Of a stretch of 64,000 nt of DNA, positions 54,258-62,155 are shown in pieces (the first letter of the stretch is position 1; each line of letters begins with the position of its first letter). The notes below the pieces were generated by a model. The model saw only the letters and a program-made list of their open reading frames with translations. It was not told the DNA's origin and searched no databases. A program made the translations under genes and the position numbers. Where the stretch lies: the NCBI GenBank assembly GCA_017430085.1, contig JAFRNR010000052.1, positions 1 through 64,000 on the forward strand, in the 5' to 3' direction. Source of the DNA: Lachnospiraceae bacterium (lineage in GTDB: Bacteria; Bacillota; Clostridia; Lachnospirales; Lachnospiraceae).

Positions 54258-54286
54258 TTGACTAAACCGGGCGGGACGGGTATAAT
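54258..54286 (+). promoter_or_regulatory. Strong sigma-70 promoter upstream of a truncated oxidoreductase
   Basis: TTGACT (54258-54263) and a perfect TATAAT (54281-54286) are 17 bases apart, and it lies directly before a gene remnant. Confidence 0.85.
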
Positions 54287-54298
54287 ACAACTACCTGA

Positions 54299-54862
54299 AA
54301 CAACGCGATCGGCGCCGGCCATGAGGCGGCGGAGTCCCTGATGCGCTACGTCTCGGATTACAACGTGCCGCAGACCGTGGGCCGCGACCGCCGGTACTTC
54401 AAGGCGCTCGACACCGACAACGTCACGATCGAGTCCTACGACGAAGCCGGCCGCCAGGAACCCGGCTGCGAGGCCATCGAGGATCCGGGCCACTCCTTCT
54501 ACGATCCGCGCGTGGTGTTTACCGAGGAACAGGTCAAAACGGAGTGCTCGCGCTGCCTGTCCTGCGGCATGACGATCGTGGATGCCAACCGCTGCATCGG
54601 CTGCGGCCTCTGCACCACGCGGTGCGAATTCGACGCGATCCACCTCGTGCGCGACCATCCGGAAATGACGGATTACCGCCGCGCGGAGGACAAGATCACC
54701 GGCCTGATCTCGTACGCGATCCCGCGTGCGGTGAAGATCGTGCTGAACAGCGGCTCGAAGGAGGCCCGGGAGATGGCGGCCAAACGGCGCGCGTTCAAGA
54801 AGGATCCGAACAAGCCGCATACCGGCAACGCCGTGGACATCAATGAGATGATGCCTAAGTAA
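54299..54862 (+). pseudogene. C-terminal remnant of an FAD oxidoreductase with an iron-sulfur tail
   Basis: The frame runs from just after a stop at 54296 as NNAIGAGHEAAESLMRYVSD, which is the typical C-terminal end of the FAD/NAD-binding domain of glutamate-synthase-like oxidoreductases, and then continues into a ferredoxin-like domain with CSRCLSCGM and CIGCGLCTTRC plus FDAIHL. The N-terminal 80 percent or so of such a protein is missing, and a strong promoter sits directly upstream, so this looks like an internal deletion. An ATG at 54341 with GGAG nearby could still make a 173-residue iron-sulfur protein (54341-54862). The last 60 residues are basic and of unknown role. Confidence 0.7.
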
Positions 54863-54915
54863 GGCGGAGGACCGGCGACGGCCGGCGAAAGACCGGGGCC
54901 GGAAGTTTCCCGCAT

Positions 54916-54955
54916 GAAAAGAAGACCGTGGCGTACGCGTCACGGTTTTCTTTTC
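54916..54955. terminator. Long bidirectional hairpin
   Basis: GAAAAGAA-ACCGTG and CACGGT-TTCTTTTC pair nearly fully around a short loop containing TACG. The arm ends supply a T-rich run on one strand and an A-rich run on the other. Confidence 0.75.
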
Positions 54956-55097
54956 CTTCCGGATGGCCCGCAGTCAGTATTTTCCGGGCCGGACCCGCAA
55001 CAATTCGGCTTTTCATCACCGGATAAACACAGTTTTGACACATTTGGCGGATATACTGCGGAAAACGGAAGCATATACTTCCGCAGGAGGTGACCCC

Positions 55098-57251
55098 ATG
55101 AACAAGAACAATTGCTTATTGAAAATGACCGCCATGATCCTGGCGATGATATTAGTTCTCTCGGCGTGCGGAGGCAGCGAAAGCAGTCCGACTACATCCG
55201 CGCAGCAGGGCACTACGGCCTCGGACCAGACCACAGCGGCTTCGGATCAGACCACCGCGGCCAGCATCACCGAGGCGGGCACGACCCCCACGACCGCGGA
55301 ACCGGCGCACGCGACGGATCCCGCTTCCCAGGGGACCACGGCGACGGGTAATTTCACCGTCCTGGCCACCGTGAACGGCGGCGTCACGCAGGAGGGCTCG
55401 GTCTACACCATCACCGCGGAAGGCAAATATTCCTTCAGCGGCTCCCTGAGCGACGGGCAGATCGTGGTCAACGCGCCGGACCAGAAGGTGGAGATCATCC
55501 TGAGCAACGCGGCGATCAGCTGCTCCACGGACGCCCCCATCAAGATATTGGATGCGGACAAAGTCACGATCACCGCCGAGGGCTACAACGAAGTGACCGA
55601 CGCCCGCGCGCTGCGCACGGACGACGAGGCGGAAGCCGAAGAGAAGGCGGCCGGCGGCGCCATCTACGCGAAGTGCGACCTGACCCTGGCCGGCACCGGC
55701 AGCCTGGTCGTGACCGGCGGCTACAACAACGGCGTGCACACCACCAAGGACCTGAAGGTGAAGGAACTCACGCTGAAGGTGACCGCGCCCAACAACGCGC
55801 TGAAGGGCAACGACTCTGTGACCGTGGAATCCGGCAGCCTGCTGCTGATCTCGAGCGGCGGCGACGGCATCAAGACCGAGGACAGCGACGTTTCGTCCAA
55901 GGGCAATCAGCGCGGCACGGTGACGGTCTCCGGCGGGACCATCGACATCTACGCGGCCTGCGACGGCATCGACGCGGCGTACGACGTCGTGATCTCCAAG
56001 GGCGACGCGGTCCTGAACATCTACACCGACACCTATTCTCCTTACACCGGCGAAGCGCTGAGCACCGGGACGACGTTCTACCTGATCATGAGCCAGTCGC
56101 TGTACCAGAGCCACAGCCTGTTTGCGGCTTACTACTACAACGACGACGAATCGGCCGGCGTCTGGGCCAAAGCGTCCTATGCCATGGAAGTCTACGGCGG
56201 CCGCACCGCTTACGCGGCCCTGTCCCTGACGGCGCCGTCCGGTTATGAGAACGTCGCGTACTTTGCCTTCGATTCCGACACGCCCTCCACCGAGGCCTAC
56301 GCCGCCACCACCGGCGGCGGGACCGTGAACCGCAGCGTCAACGCGATCCTGCTCCAGGAGTCGGGCACTGCCCTGAGCGGCGACTACGTCTCCCTGAGCC
56401 TGTCCGGTTCGTCCACCTCTTCCGCGAAGGGCATCAAGGCGGACAATGAGATCCTGATCGCGGACTGCACGCTGACCGTCCAGAGCACGGACGACGCGAT
56501 CCACGCCAATGATGACGTCACGCTGGAGAACGGCTCCCAGGGCCTCGGCAACATGACGGTCGCCGGCGGCACGCTGACCCTGTCCAGCGGCGACGACGGC
56601 ATCCACGGCGACGGGACCGTGACGGTCGACGGCGGCGTGATCAATATCCTGACCGCGTACGAAGGCGTGGAAGGCAACGTGGTCGTCTTCAACGGCGGCG
56701 AGACCTACGTGAACGCGAAGGACGACGGCGTCAACGCCAAGAGCGGCTCGTCCACGCCCCTGATCCGGATCAACGGCGGCCTGCTGAAGGTCACCGTCGG
56801 CTCCGGCGATACGGACGGCATGGACTCGAACGGCAACATCGTGATGACCGGCGGCTTCGTGCTGGTGCAGAGCGGCTCCTCCATGGGCGGCATGGCCGGC
56901 TCCGTGGATCTGGACGGCACCATTTCCGTCACCGGCGGCACCCTGGTCGCGCTGGGCGGGATCTGCGAGACCCCGAACGGCTCCGGCGACTGCTGCACGG
57001 TCCTGATGAGCGGCCAGAGCTTTGCGGCCGGCGAATACACCGTCACCGACGGCTCCAAGACCCTGTTCAGCTTTACCGTGGACGCGTCCTGCCAGAGCGG
57101 CTGGATCGCATCGGATACCCTGTCCCAGGGCGGCTCCTATCAGCTCCTGAAGGACGGCAGCAGCGTGTACAGCTGGAGCCAGACCGCCCAGTCCGTCGGC
57201 AGCGGCGGCAGCAGCTGGGGCGGCCCCGGCGGAGGCGGCTGGAGACGGTAA
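55098..57251 (+). CDS. Lipoprotein with carbohydrate-binding/beta-helix repeats (DUF4353-like)
   Basis: This 717-residue protein has a lipoprotein signal (ILAMILVLSACGGSES, Cys at residue 22 or so) and a Thr/Ala-rich linker with DQTTAAS repeats. The rest is beta-rich with a recurring DGI-type motif: SGGDGIKTED, ACDGIDAAYD, TDDAIHANDD, GDDGIHGDGT, YEGVEGN, KDDGVNAKSG and TDGMDSNG, each in a turn between beta strands. This is the pattern of carbohydrate-binding domain-containing (DUF4353-like) lipoproteins thought to form a right-handed beta-helix. It ends in a Gly/Ser/Trp-rich tail. A start at 55098 is set by AGGAGGTGA. Function is not known; surface binding to sugar polymers is inferred from the family name only. 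Confidence 0.8.
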   Translation: MNKNNCLLKMTAMILAMILVLSACGGSESSPTTSAQQGTTASDQTTAASDQTTAASITEAGTTPTTAEPAHATDPASQGTTATGNFTVLATVNGGVTQEGSVYTITAEGKYSFSGSLSDGQIVVNAPDQKVEIILSNAAISCSTDAPIKILDADKVTITAEGYNEVTDARALRTDDEAEAEEKAAGGAIYAKCDLTLAGTGSLVVTGGYNNGVHTTKDLKVKELTLKVTAPNNALKGNDSVTVESGSLLLISSGGDGIKTEDSDVSSKGNQRGTVTVSGGTIDIYAACDGIDAAYDVVISKGDAVLNIYTDTYSPYTGEALSTGTTFYLIMSQSLYQSHSLFAAYYYNDDESAGVWAKASYAMEVYGGRTAYAALSLTAPSGYENVAYFAFDSDTPSTEAYAATTGGGTVNRSVNAILLQESGTALSGDYVSLSLSGSSTSSAKGIKADNEILIADCTLTVQSTDDAIHANDDVTLENGSQGLGNMTVAGGTLTLSSGDDGIHGDGTVTVDGGVINILTAYEGVEGNVVVFNGGETYVNAKDDGVNAKSGSSTPLIRINGGLLKVTVGSGDTDGMDSNGNIVMTGGFVLVQSGSSMGGMAGSVDLDGTISVTGGTLVALGGICETPNGSGDCCTVLMSGQSFAAGEYTVTDGSKTLFSFTVDASCQSGWIASDTLSQGGSYQLLKDGSSVYSWSQTAQSVGSGGSSWGGPGGGGWRR

Positions 57252-57259
57252 ACCGGCTC

Positions 57260-57287
57260 TTGCAAAAACAACAGACTGCGCTACAAT
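57260..57287 (+). promoter_or_regulatory. Sigma-70 promoter of the MetH-activation-like gene and ilvD
   Basis: TTGCAA (57260-57265) and TACAAT (57282-57287) are 16 bases apart. Confidence 0.65.
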
Positions 57288-57327
57288 AAACGGGGGAGGG
57301 CCATGCCCGCCCCCGTGCCGTGATTCT

Positions 57328-57351
57328 GTAGGGGCGGGCATAGCCCGCCCG
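57328..57351. repeat. Family A palindrome
   Basis: GTAGGGGCGGGC-ATA-GCCCGCCCG lies between the promoter and the next gene, so it is in the leader RNA. A second GC-rich inverted repeat lies just before it. Confidence 0.82.
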
Positions 57352-57371
57352 TTTTCGAAAGGAGACCTTCC

Positions 57372-57920
57372 ATGCCCCTTCCCTTCCGCATCACCCCCAT
57401 CCGCCGCGACGAAGTCCTGCGCCGCTCTGCCATGCTCCGCCCTTCCGAAGAGGAACTCCGCCTCTTCGCGGAATGCCGCCGCGACGCCGAATACGTCCTG
57501 GATTATAAGATCACCGAGCGCAACCGTCCGCTGGACATCCTCGGCGGCGACCCGCTCCGCGAGAACTTCCAAAGCTGCGAATCCGTCATCATTTTCACGG
57601 CCCGCCTGGGCGACGCGTTCCGCGAACTCGTGCAGGAATCCGATGAACCCGAAAAAGCCATCCTCTGGCAGGGCCTGGCCGCCGAGCGCCTCGACGCCCT
57701 GATCGAGTCCTACCTGGACCACAAAGAGAAGATCCTCCGTCCCGGCGGCGCCGTCCTGACACCGCACTTCCCCTGGCGCTGGCCTGACGTCCCCGAGGAC
57801 GCCTTCACCGCCACCCGCATCGCCGGCGTCAGCTTCCACCCCGACGAGTCCCTCGTCAGCCGCTGCCGCACCTGCTTCGTCACCGACTGCCCCTCGCGCC
57901 GCGAAGCCGCGGAGGAATGA
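57372..57920 (+). CDS. MetH activation-domain-like protein
   Basis: This 182-residue protein resembles the small stand-alone proteins of clostridia related to the activation domain of vitamin B12-dependent methionine synthase. Shared features are the N-terminal ITPIRRDEVLRRSAMLRPSE, the central LRENFQSCESVIIFTARLGD, the following AERLDALIESYLDHKEK, and a C-terminal cysteine cluster CRTCFVTDCPSR. Such proteins are thought to aid reactivation of cobalamin enzymes by S-adenosylmethionine-dependent methylation. No metH is visible in the window. An AAAGGAG site precedes the ATG; ilvD follows after 18 bases. Confidence 0.6.
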   Translation: MPLPFRITPIRRDEVLRRSAMLRPSEEELRLFAECRRDAEYVLDYKITERNRPLDILGGDPLRENFQSCESVIIFTARLGDAFRELVQESDEPEKAILWQGLAAERLDALIESYLDHKEKILRPGGAVLTPHFPWRWPDVPEDAFTATRIAGVSFHPDESLVSRCRTCFVTDCPSRREAAEE

Positions 57921-57938
57921 ATTTTCAGGAGTACCATC

Positions 57939-59642
57939 ATGAGCGGGAACATAAACGAACAAATGCATTATAAAGACTATCGCAGCGGCCTGCTGACGAA
58001 CGGCATCGAACGCGCGGCGCACCGTGCGCTGCTGTACAGCACCGGCCTGGACACGGACGACCTCCGCAAACCGATGATCGCGGTGGTCAATTCCTTCACG
58101 GAAATGGTCCCCGGCCACATGCACCTGCGCCAGCTGGCGGAATTCGTCAAGCAGGGCATTTATGAGGCGGGCGGCATTCCGCGGGAGTTCAATACGATCG
58201 CGGTCTGCGACGGCATTTGCCAGGGACACAAGGGCATGAAGTATTCGCTCATGAGCCGCGAGATCATCGCGGACTCCATCGAATGCATGATCGAGGCGCA
58301 TCAGTTTGATGCCATGGTCATGATGCCCGGCTGCGACAAGATCGTCCCCGGCATGCTGATGGCCGCCATGCGCCTGAACATCCCCGCGATCTTTGTCACG
58401 GGCGGCCCGATGCTCCCGGGCAAATATAAGGATATGACTCTGACCCTGACGGACATGCGCGAACTGATCGGCCGCACCCAAACAGGCAAAATGAGCGTGG
58501 AAGACCTGATGGAAGCGGAGAAATCCGCGCTGCCCGGCGCCGGCACCTGCTCCATGCTCGGCACGGCCAATACGATGAGCTGCTTCACGGAGATCCTCGG
58601 CATGGCGCTGCCGGGCGGCGGCCTGGCTCACGCCGTGAGCGCGAAGAAAGCCCGCCTGGCCAAGCAGTCGGGCAAGCGCATTGTGGAGATGGTGCAGGAG
58701 GACCTGACGCCGCGGAAGATCATGACGCGCGGATGCCTGCGGAACGCGATCGCGGTCGGCATGGCGATGGGCGCGTCCACGAATTCGACGCTCCACATCC
58801 CGGCCATCGCGCACGAAGCGGGTCTGGACGTGACGATCGCCGACTTTGACGAGATCAGCCGCGAAGTCCCGTATCTCTGCAACATCAAGCCGTCCGGCGC
58901 CCACCCGCTGATCGACCTGGAGGAATGCGGCGGGATCCCGGCGGTCATGAAGGCGATCGAATCCAAGCTGGATACGGACGTCCTCACCGTGACCGGGAAG
59001 ACCGTGGGCGAAAACCTCGCGGCCGTCGAACTCGTGGAAAACGACGTCATTTTCCCGCTTTCCGCGCCGAAAAAGCCGGAAGGCGGCCTGGCGATCCTGC
59101 ACGGCAACCTGGCCCCCGACGGCGCCGTCATCAAGAAGAGCGGCGTGAAGGAGAGCATGTATTACTTTGAAGGACAGGCGCGCGTTTTCCATTCGATGGA
59201 GGACGCCTGCGCGGCCGTCTCCGGCGGTCAGATCCAGCAGGGCGACATCCTGGTCCTGACCTATGAAGGCCCGAAGGGCGGCCCGGGCATGCGCGAGATG
59301 CACATGGTCACGAGCCTGATCGTCGGACGCGGCATGGATGAAATGTGCGCGCTGATTACGGACGGCCGCTTCTCCGGCTCCAGCCGCGGCCCCTGCATCG
59401 GCCACGTCTCCCCGGAAGCCGCCGCGGGCGGCCCCATCGGTGCGGTGCAGGACGGCGATAAGATCATCATCGACATCCCGAACCGCACCCTGACCCTCTG
59501 CGTCCCGGACGACGAGATCCGCCGCCGCCTGGAGACCGTGCAGCACCCGCTGAAGGAGCGCACGCCGGCCCTGGCCCGCTACGCCGCGCTGGTGACGTCA
59601 GCGGACAGAGGTGCGGTGCTGACCTGCCCGGAAACCAGGTGA
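57939..59642 (+). CDS. ilvD: Dihydroxy-acid dehydratase (IlvD/Edd family)
   Basis: This 567-residue enzyme dehydrates 2,3-dihydroxy-isovalerate in branched-chain amino acid synthesis and carries an iron-sulfur cluster. It has AVCDGICQGHKGMKYSLMSR, MMPGCDKIVPGMLMAAMRLN, GAGTCSMLGTANTMSCFTE and DGRFSGSSRGPCIGHVSPEA; the cysteines for the cluster are in these segments. The related sugar-acid dehydratases share these motifs, but the length and N-terminus favour IlvD. No other ilv genes are near, which is unusual for a biosynthetic enzyme, so a sugar-acid dehydratase cannot be excluded. A strong terminator follows. Confidence 0.88.
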   Translation: MSGNINEQMHYKDYRSGLLTNGIERAAHRALLYSTGLDTDDLRKPMIAVVNSFTEMVPGHMHLRQLAEFVKQGIYEAGGIPREFNTIAVCDGICQGHKGMKYSLMSREIIADSIECMIEAHQFDAMVMMPGCDKIVPGMLMAAMRLNIPAIFVTGGPMLPGKYKDMTLTLTDMRELIGRTQTGKMSVEDLMEAEKSALPGAGTCSMLGTANTMSCFTEILGMALPGGGLAHAVSAKKARLAKQSGKRIVEMVQEDLTPRKIMTRGCLRNAIAVGMAMGASTNSTLHIPAIAHEAGLDVTIADFDEISREVPYLCNIKPSGAHPLIDLEECGGIPAVMKAIESKLDTDVLTVTGKTVGENLAAVELVENDVIFPLSAPKKPEGGLAILHGNLAPDGAVIKKSGVKESMYYFEGQARVFHSMEDACAAVSGGQIQQGDILVLTYEGPKGGPGMREMHMVTSLIVGRGMDEMCALITDGRFSGSSRGPCIGHVSPEAAAGGPIGAVQDGDKIIIDIPNRTLTLCVPDDEIRRRLETVQHPLKERTPALARYAALVTSADRGAVLTCPETR

Positions 59643-59667
59643 AAAACCGGACTCATCAACCCGATCC

Positions 59668-59694
59668 CCGGAGCTTTCGGCTCCGGTTTTTTTT
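59668..59694 (+). terminator. Rho-independent terminator of ilvD
   Basis: CCGGAGC and GCTCCGG form a stem with a TTTCG loop, followed by eight Ts. Confidence 0.92.
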
Positions 59695-59715
59695 GTTTTC
59701 GAAAGTCCCCGCTCC

Positions 59716-59745
59716 TTGACAGCGTTCTCCACCTTACGGTATATT
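59716..59745 (+). promoter_or_regulatory. Sigma-70 promoter of the second Ig/caspase-like gene
   Basis: A perfect TTGACA (59716-59721) and TATATT (59740-59745) are 18 bases apart, the same spacing as the promoter of the paralogue at 5939. Confidence 0.85.
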
Positions 59746-59810
59746 TATGTTGGGGAAATTTCAGGAATCCTGCGCCAATAAAGAATATACTGCCAAAGGA
59801 GGAAAACGCG

Positions 59811-62135
59811 ATGCGTCCGTGTACGAAACGGGTTTTGTCCCTGCTGCTGTGCCTGGTGATGCTTGGCACTTTTCTCCCTGCTTCCGGCGCGCCGCGGGAA
59901 ACCGTACTGCTCCCTGACAGCAGCGCGGCCGTCGTCAACGCCGCCAAACCGACGATCACCACCCAGCCGAAGAGCATCACGAAAAACGCCGGGGAGACCG
60001 GCAAATTTACGGTCAAAGCCTCCGGCGCGACCCAATACCAGTGGTACTGGCGCAAAAACAGCGACAGCAGTTGGGCCAAGAGCACGGCATCCAGCGCAAC
60101 GATCGCGACCCTCTCCCTGAAAGCCACCATGGCGCGGAACGGCTGTCAGTACCGCTGCAAAGTTTCCAACAGCTCCGGCTATGTCTACACCAAAACCGTC
60201 ACCTTCACCGTGATCGGCAAGCCGGAGATCGCGACCCAGCCGAAAAGCGTCACGAAAAATGTCGGGGAGACCGGCAAATTCACGGTCAAAGCCGACGGCG
60301 CGTCAGCCTACCAATGGTACTGGCGCAAAAACAGCAACAGCAGCTGGGCTAAAAGCACGGCGTCCAGCGCAGCGACCGCGACCCTCTCCCTGAAAGCCAC
60401 CATGGCGCGGAACGGCTGCCAGTACCGTTGCCGCGTCTCCAATAGCACCGGCTACGTTTACACCAAAACCGTTACGTTCACCGTCAACGGCAAACCGGAG
60501 ATCACCACCCAGCCGAAAAGCGTCACAAAGGACCTGAACCAGACCGCGAAATTCACGGTCAAAGCCGACGGCGCGTCAGCCTACCAATGGTACTGGCGCA
60601 AAAACAGCAACAGCAGCTGGGCCAAGAGCACCGCGTCCAGCGCGGCAGCCGCAACGCTCTCTCTCAAGGCGACCATGGCGCGGAACGGCTGCCAGTACCG
60701 CTGCAAAGTCTCCAACAGCAACGGCTCCGTCTACACCAAAACAGTCACCCTGACCGTAAATTACGCGATCGAGATCACGTCGCAGCCGGTCAGCGTGTCC
60801 ATCGCGGAAGGCGGAACAGCCGCATTCACCGTAACGGCGAAAAACGCGGAAGCATATCAGTGGTACTGGTGGAACGCCGAAGACAGCCAATGGGTCAAGT
60901 GCACGGGCGCAGCGGCTCAGACGGCGGTGCTGACATACACCGACGTCAGATACGGCTGGAACGGCTACCGGTTCTGCTGCAAAGTATCGAACAGCGCCGG
61001 CTATGTGTGGACGGATGAAGTGAGCCTGCTGATCACCGGCCGCCATACGCCGGTGATCACGACCCAGCCGAAGAGCGCGGCGTTGTACGAAGGCGGAAAT
61101 GCGTCCTTTACCGTCAAGGCCAAATACGCGGACTCCTACCAGTGGTACTGCTGGGAAGACAGCGAGACCGGTTGGGTGAAATGCACGGGCGCGGCGGCCC
61201 GGACGGCAACGCTGTCATACACCGACGTCAGATACGGCTGGAACGGCATCAGGTTCCGCTGCAAGGTCATGAACAGCGAGTATTCCGTCTTTACCGATAC
61301 CGTCACCCTGTCGGTCGATCCGGTCACGTACCGCGCGCTGCTGGTCGCGGAAGTCAACTTTTATTCCATGGATGCCGCGCCCCGTTTCCAGGGCAGCGCC
61401 GACCTGGTGGCAAACATGCTGCAAAGCGTCAAAGGCCCGATGGGACGCGCTTATACCGTTACCAGCGTGACAGATGTGGGACTGGCCGGCCTGGAAGATG
61501 CCATCGACAATACCTTTGCCGGCGCCGATGACAACGACGTTTCGCTGTTTTACATCGTGACGCACGGCGAGACCGACTACGCTTCCGGAACGCATGCCGG
61601 CGAGCTGGTGCTGGCCGGCCCGTACGGCGACGTCCGGATCACGCTGGAAAGGCTGGCCGACTGCCTGCTGGCTGTCCCCGGCAAAGTCATCGTATTCCTG
61701 GATTCCTGCGGCTCGGGCGCTGCCGTCTGGGAAGGCAACGGCGCCCCGTCAGACGGGGAACAGGCCGCCGCGGAAGCAGCCGCCTTTAACGAGGCGGCGA
61801 TCGCTGCGTTTGCCGAAGCGGAAGCCTCTCTCGCCTCCCCGAACACCGGCGAATTCATCGATCCGAAGTTCTACGTCATCACTTCCGCTGCGCATCAGGA
61901 AACAAGCTGGGGCAGCACAGCTTTGAACTATACCTATTTCGGGTATTATCTCGCGCTGGGCCCGCTCGGCAGAAAGCCTGCGGACGAAGAAGGGGACGGG
62001 AACGGCACGGTCACGCTCAACGAGCTGTACAATTATGTATATACGCATGCTTTGGGGCCTCATGCATCCGGCGGAAATTATTACCAGCATGCGCAGGTCT
62101 ACCCCGAAAACAGCAGCTACGAACTGTTTAAATAA
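59811..62135 (+). CDS. Secreted Ig-repeat protein with caspase-like (clan CD) protease domain, tandem copy 1
   Basis: This 774-residue protein has a signal peptide (VLSLLLCLVMLGTFLPASG) and five Ig-like domains, each opening with a TQP or SQP motif and containing YQWYWRKN or YQWYW plus QYRCKVSN; the first three are near-identical. The caspase-like domain starts at about residue 505 (VTYRALLVAEVNFYSMD) with predicted dyad His585 (YIVTHGETD) and Cys633 (FLDSCGSGA). An EF-hand-like loop (EGDGNGTVTLNE) and the tail AQVYPENSSYELFK follow, as in the 6056 protein. AAAGGAGG lies before the ATG. The next gene starts 20 bases later. It lacks the leucine-rich repeats of the 6056 protein. Protease function is inferred from the dyad motifs. 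Confidence 0.85.
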   Translation: MRPCTKRVLSLLLCLVMLGTFLPASGAPRETVLLPDSSAAVVNAAKPTITTQPKSITKNAGETGKFTVKASGATQYQWYWRKNSDSSWAKSTASSATIATLSLKATMARNGCQYRCKVSNSSGYVYTKTVTFTVIGKPEIATQPKSVTKNVGETGKFTVKADGASAYQWYWRKNSNSSWAKSTASSAATATLSLKATMARNGCQYRCRVSNSTGYVYTKTVTFTVNGKPEITTQPKSVTKDLNQTAKFTVKADGASAYQWYWRKNSNSSWAKSTASSAAAATLSLKATMARNGCQYRCKVSNSNGSVYTKTVTLTVNYAIEITSQPVSVSIAEGGTAAFTVTAKNAEAYQWYWWNAEDSQWVKCTGAAAQTAVLTYTDVRYGWNGYRFCCKVSNSAGYVWTDEVSLLITGRHTPVITTQPKSAALYEGGNASFTVKAKYADSYQWYCWEDSETGWVKCTGAAARTATLSYTDVRYGWNGIRFRCKVMNSEYSVFTDTVTLSVDPVTYRALLVAEVNFYSMDAAPRFQGSADLVANMLQSVKGPMGRAYTVTSVTDVGLAGLEDAIDNTFAGADDNDVSLFYIVTHGETDYASGTHAGELVLAGPYGDVRITLERLADCLLAVPGKVIVFLDSCGSGAAVWEGNGAPSDGEQAAAEAAAFNEAAIAAFAEAEASLASPNTGEFIDPKFYVITSAAHQETSWGSTALNYTYFGYYLALGPLGRKPADEEGDGNGTVTLNELYNYVYTHALGPHASGGNYYQHAQVYPENSSYELFK

Positions 62136-62155
62136 CCATAAGGGAGGATGATGCA

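Noticed and set aside
55035-55057. TTGACA and TATACT before the carbohydrate-binding lipoprotein gene
   Set aside because: The two boxes are only 11 bases apart, too close for a sigma-70 promoter. The true promoter of that gene was not identified.
55152-59546. A 1464-codon open frame on the minus strand
   Set aside because: It is a shadow of the carbohydrate-binding lipoprotein, the MetH-like gene and ilvD, caused by GC-rich third positions. It runs antisense across three real genes and has a low-complexity His/Gln/Ala/Val/Gly-rich translation.
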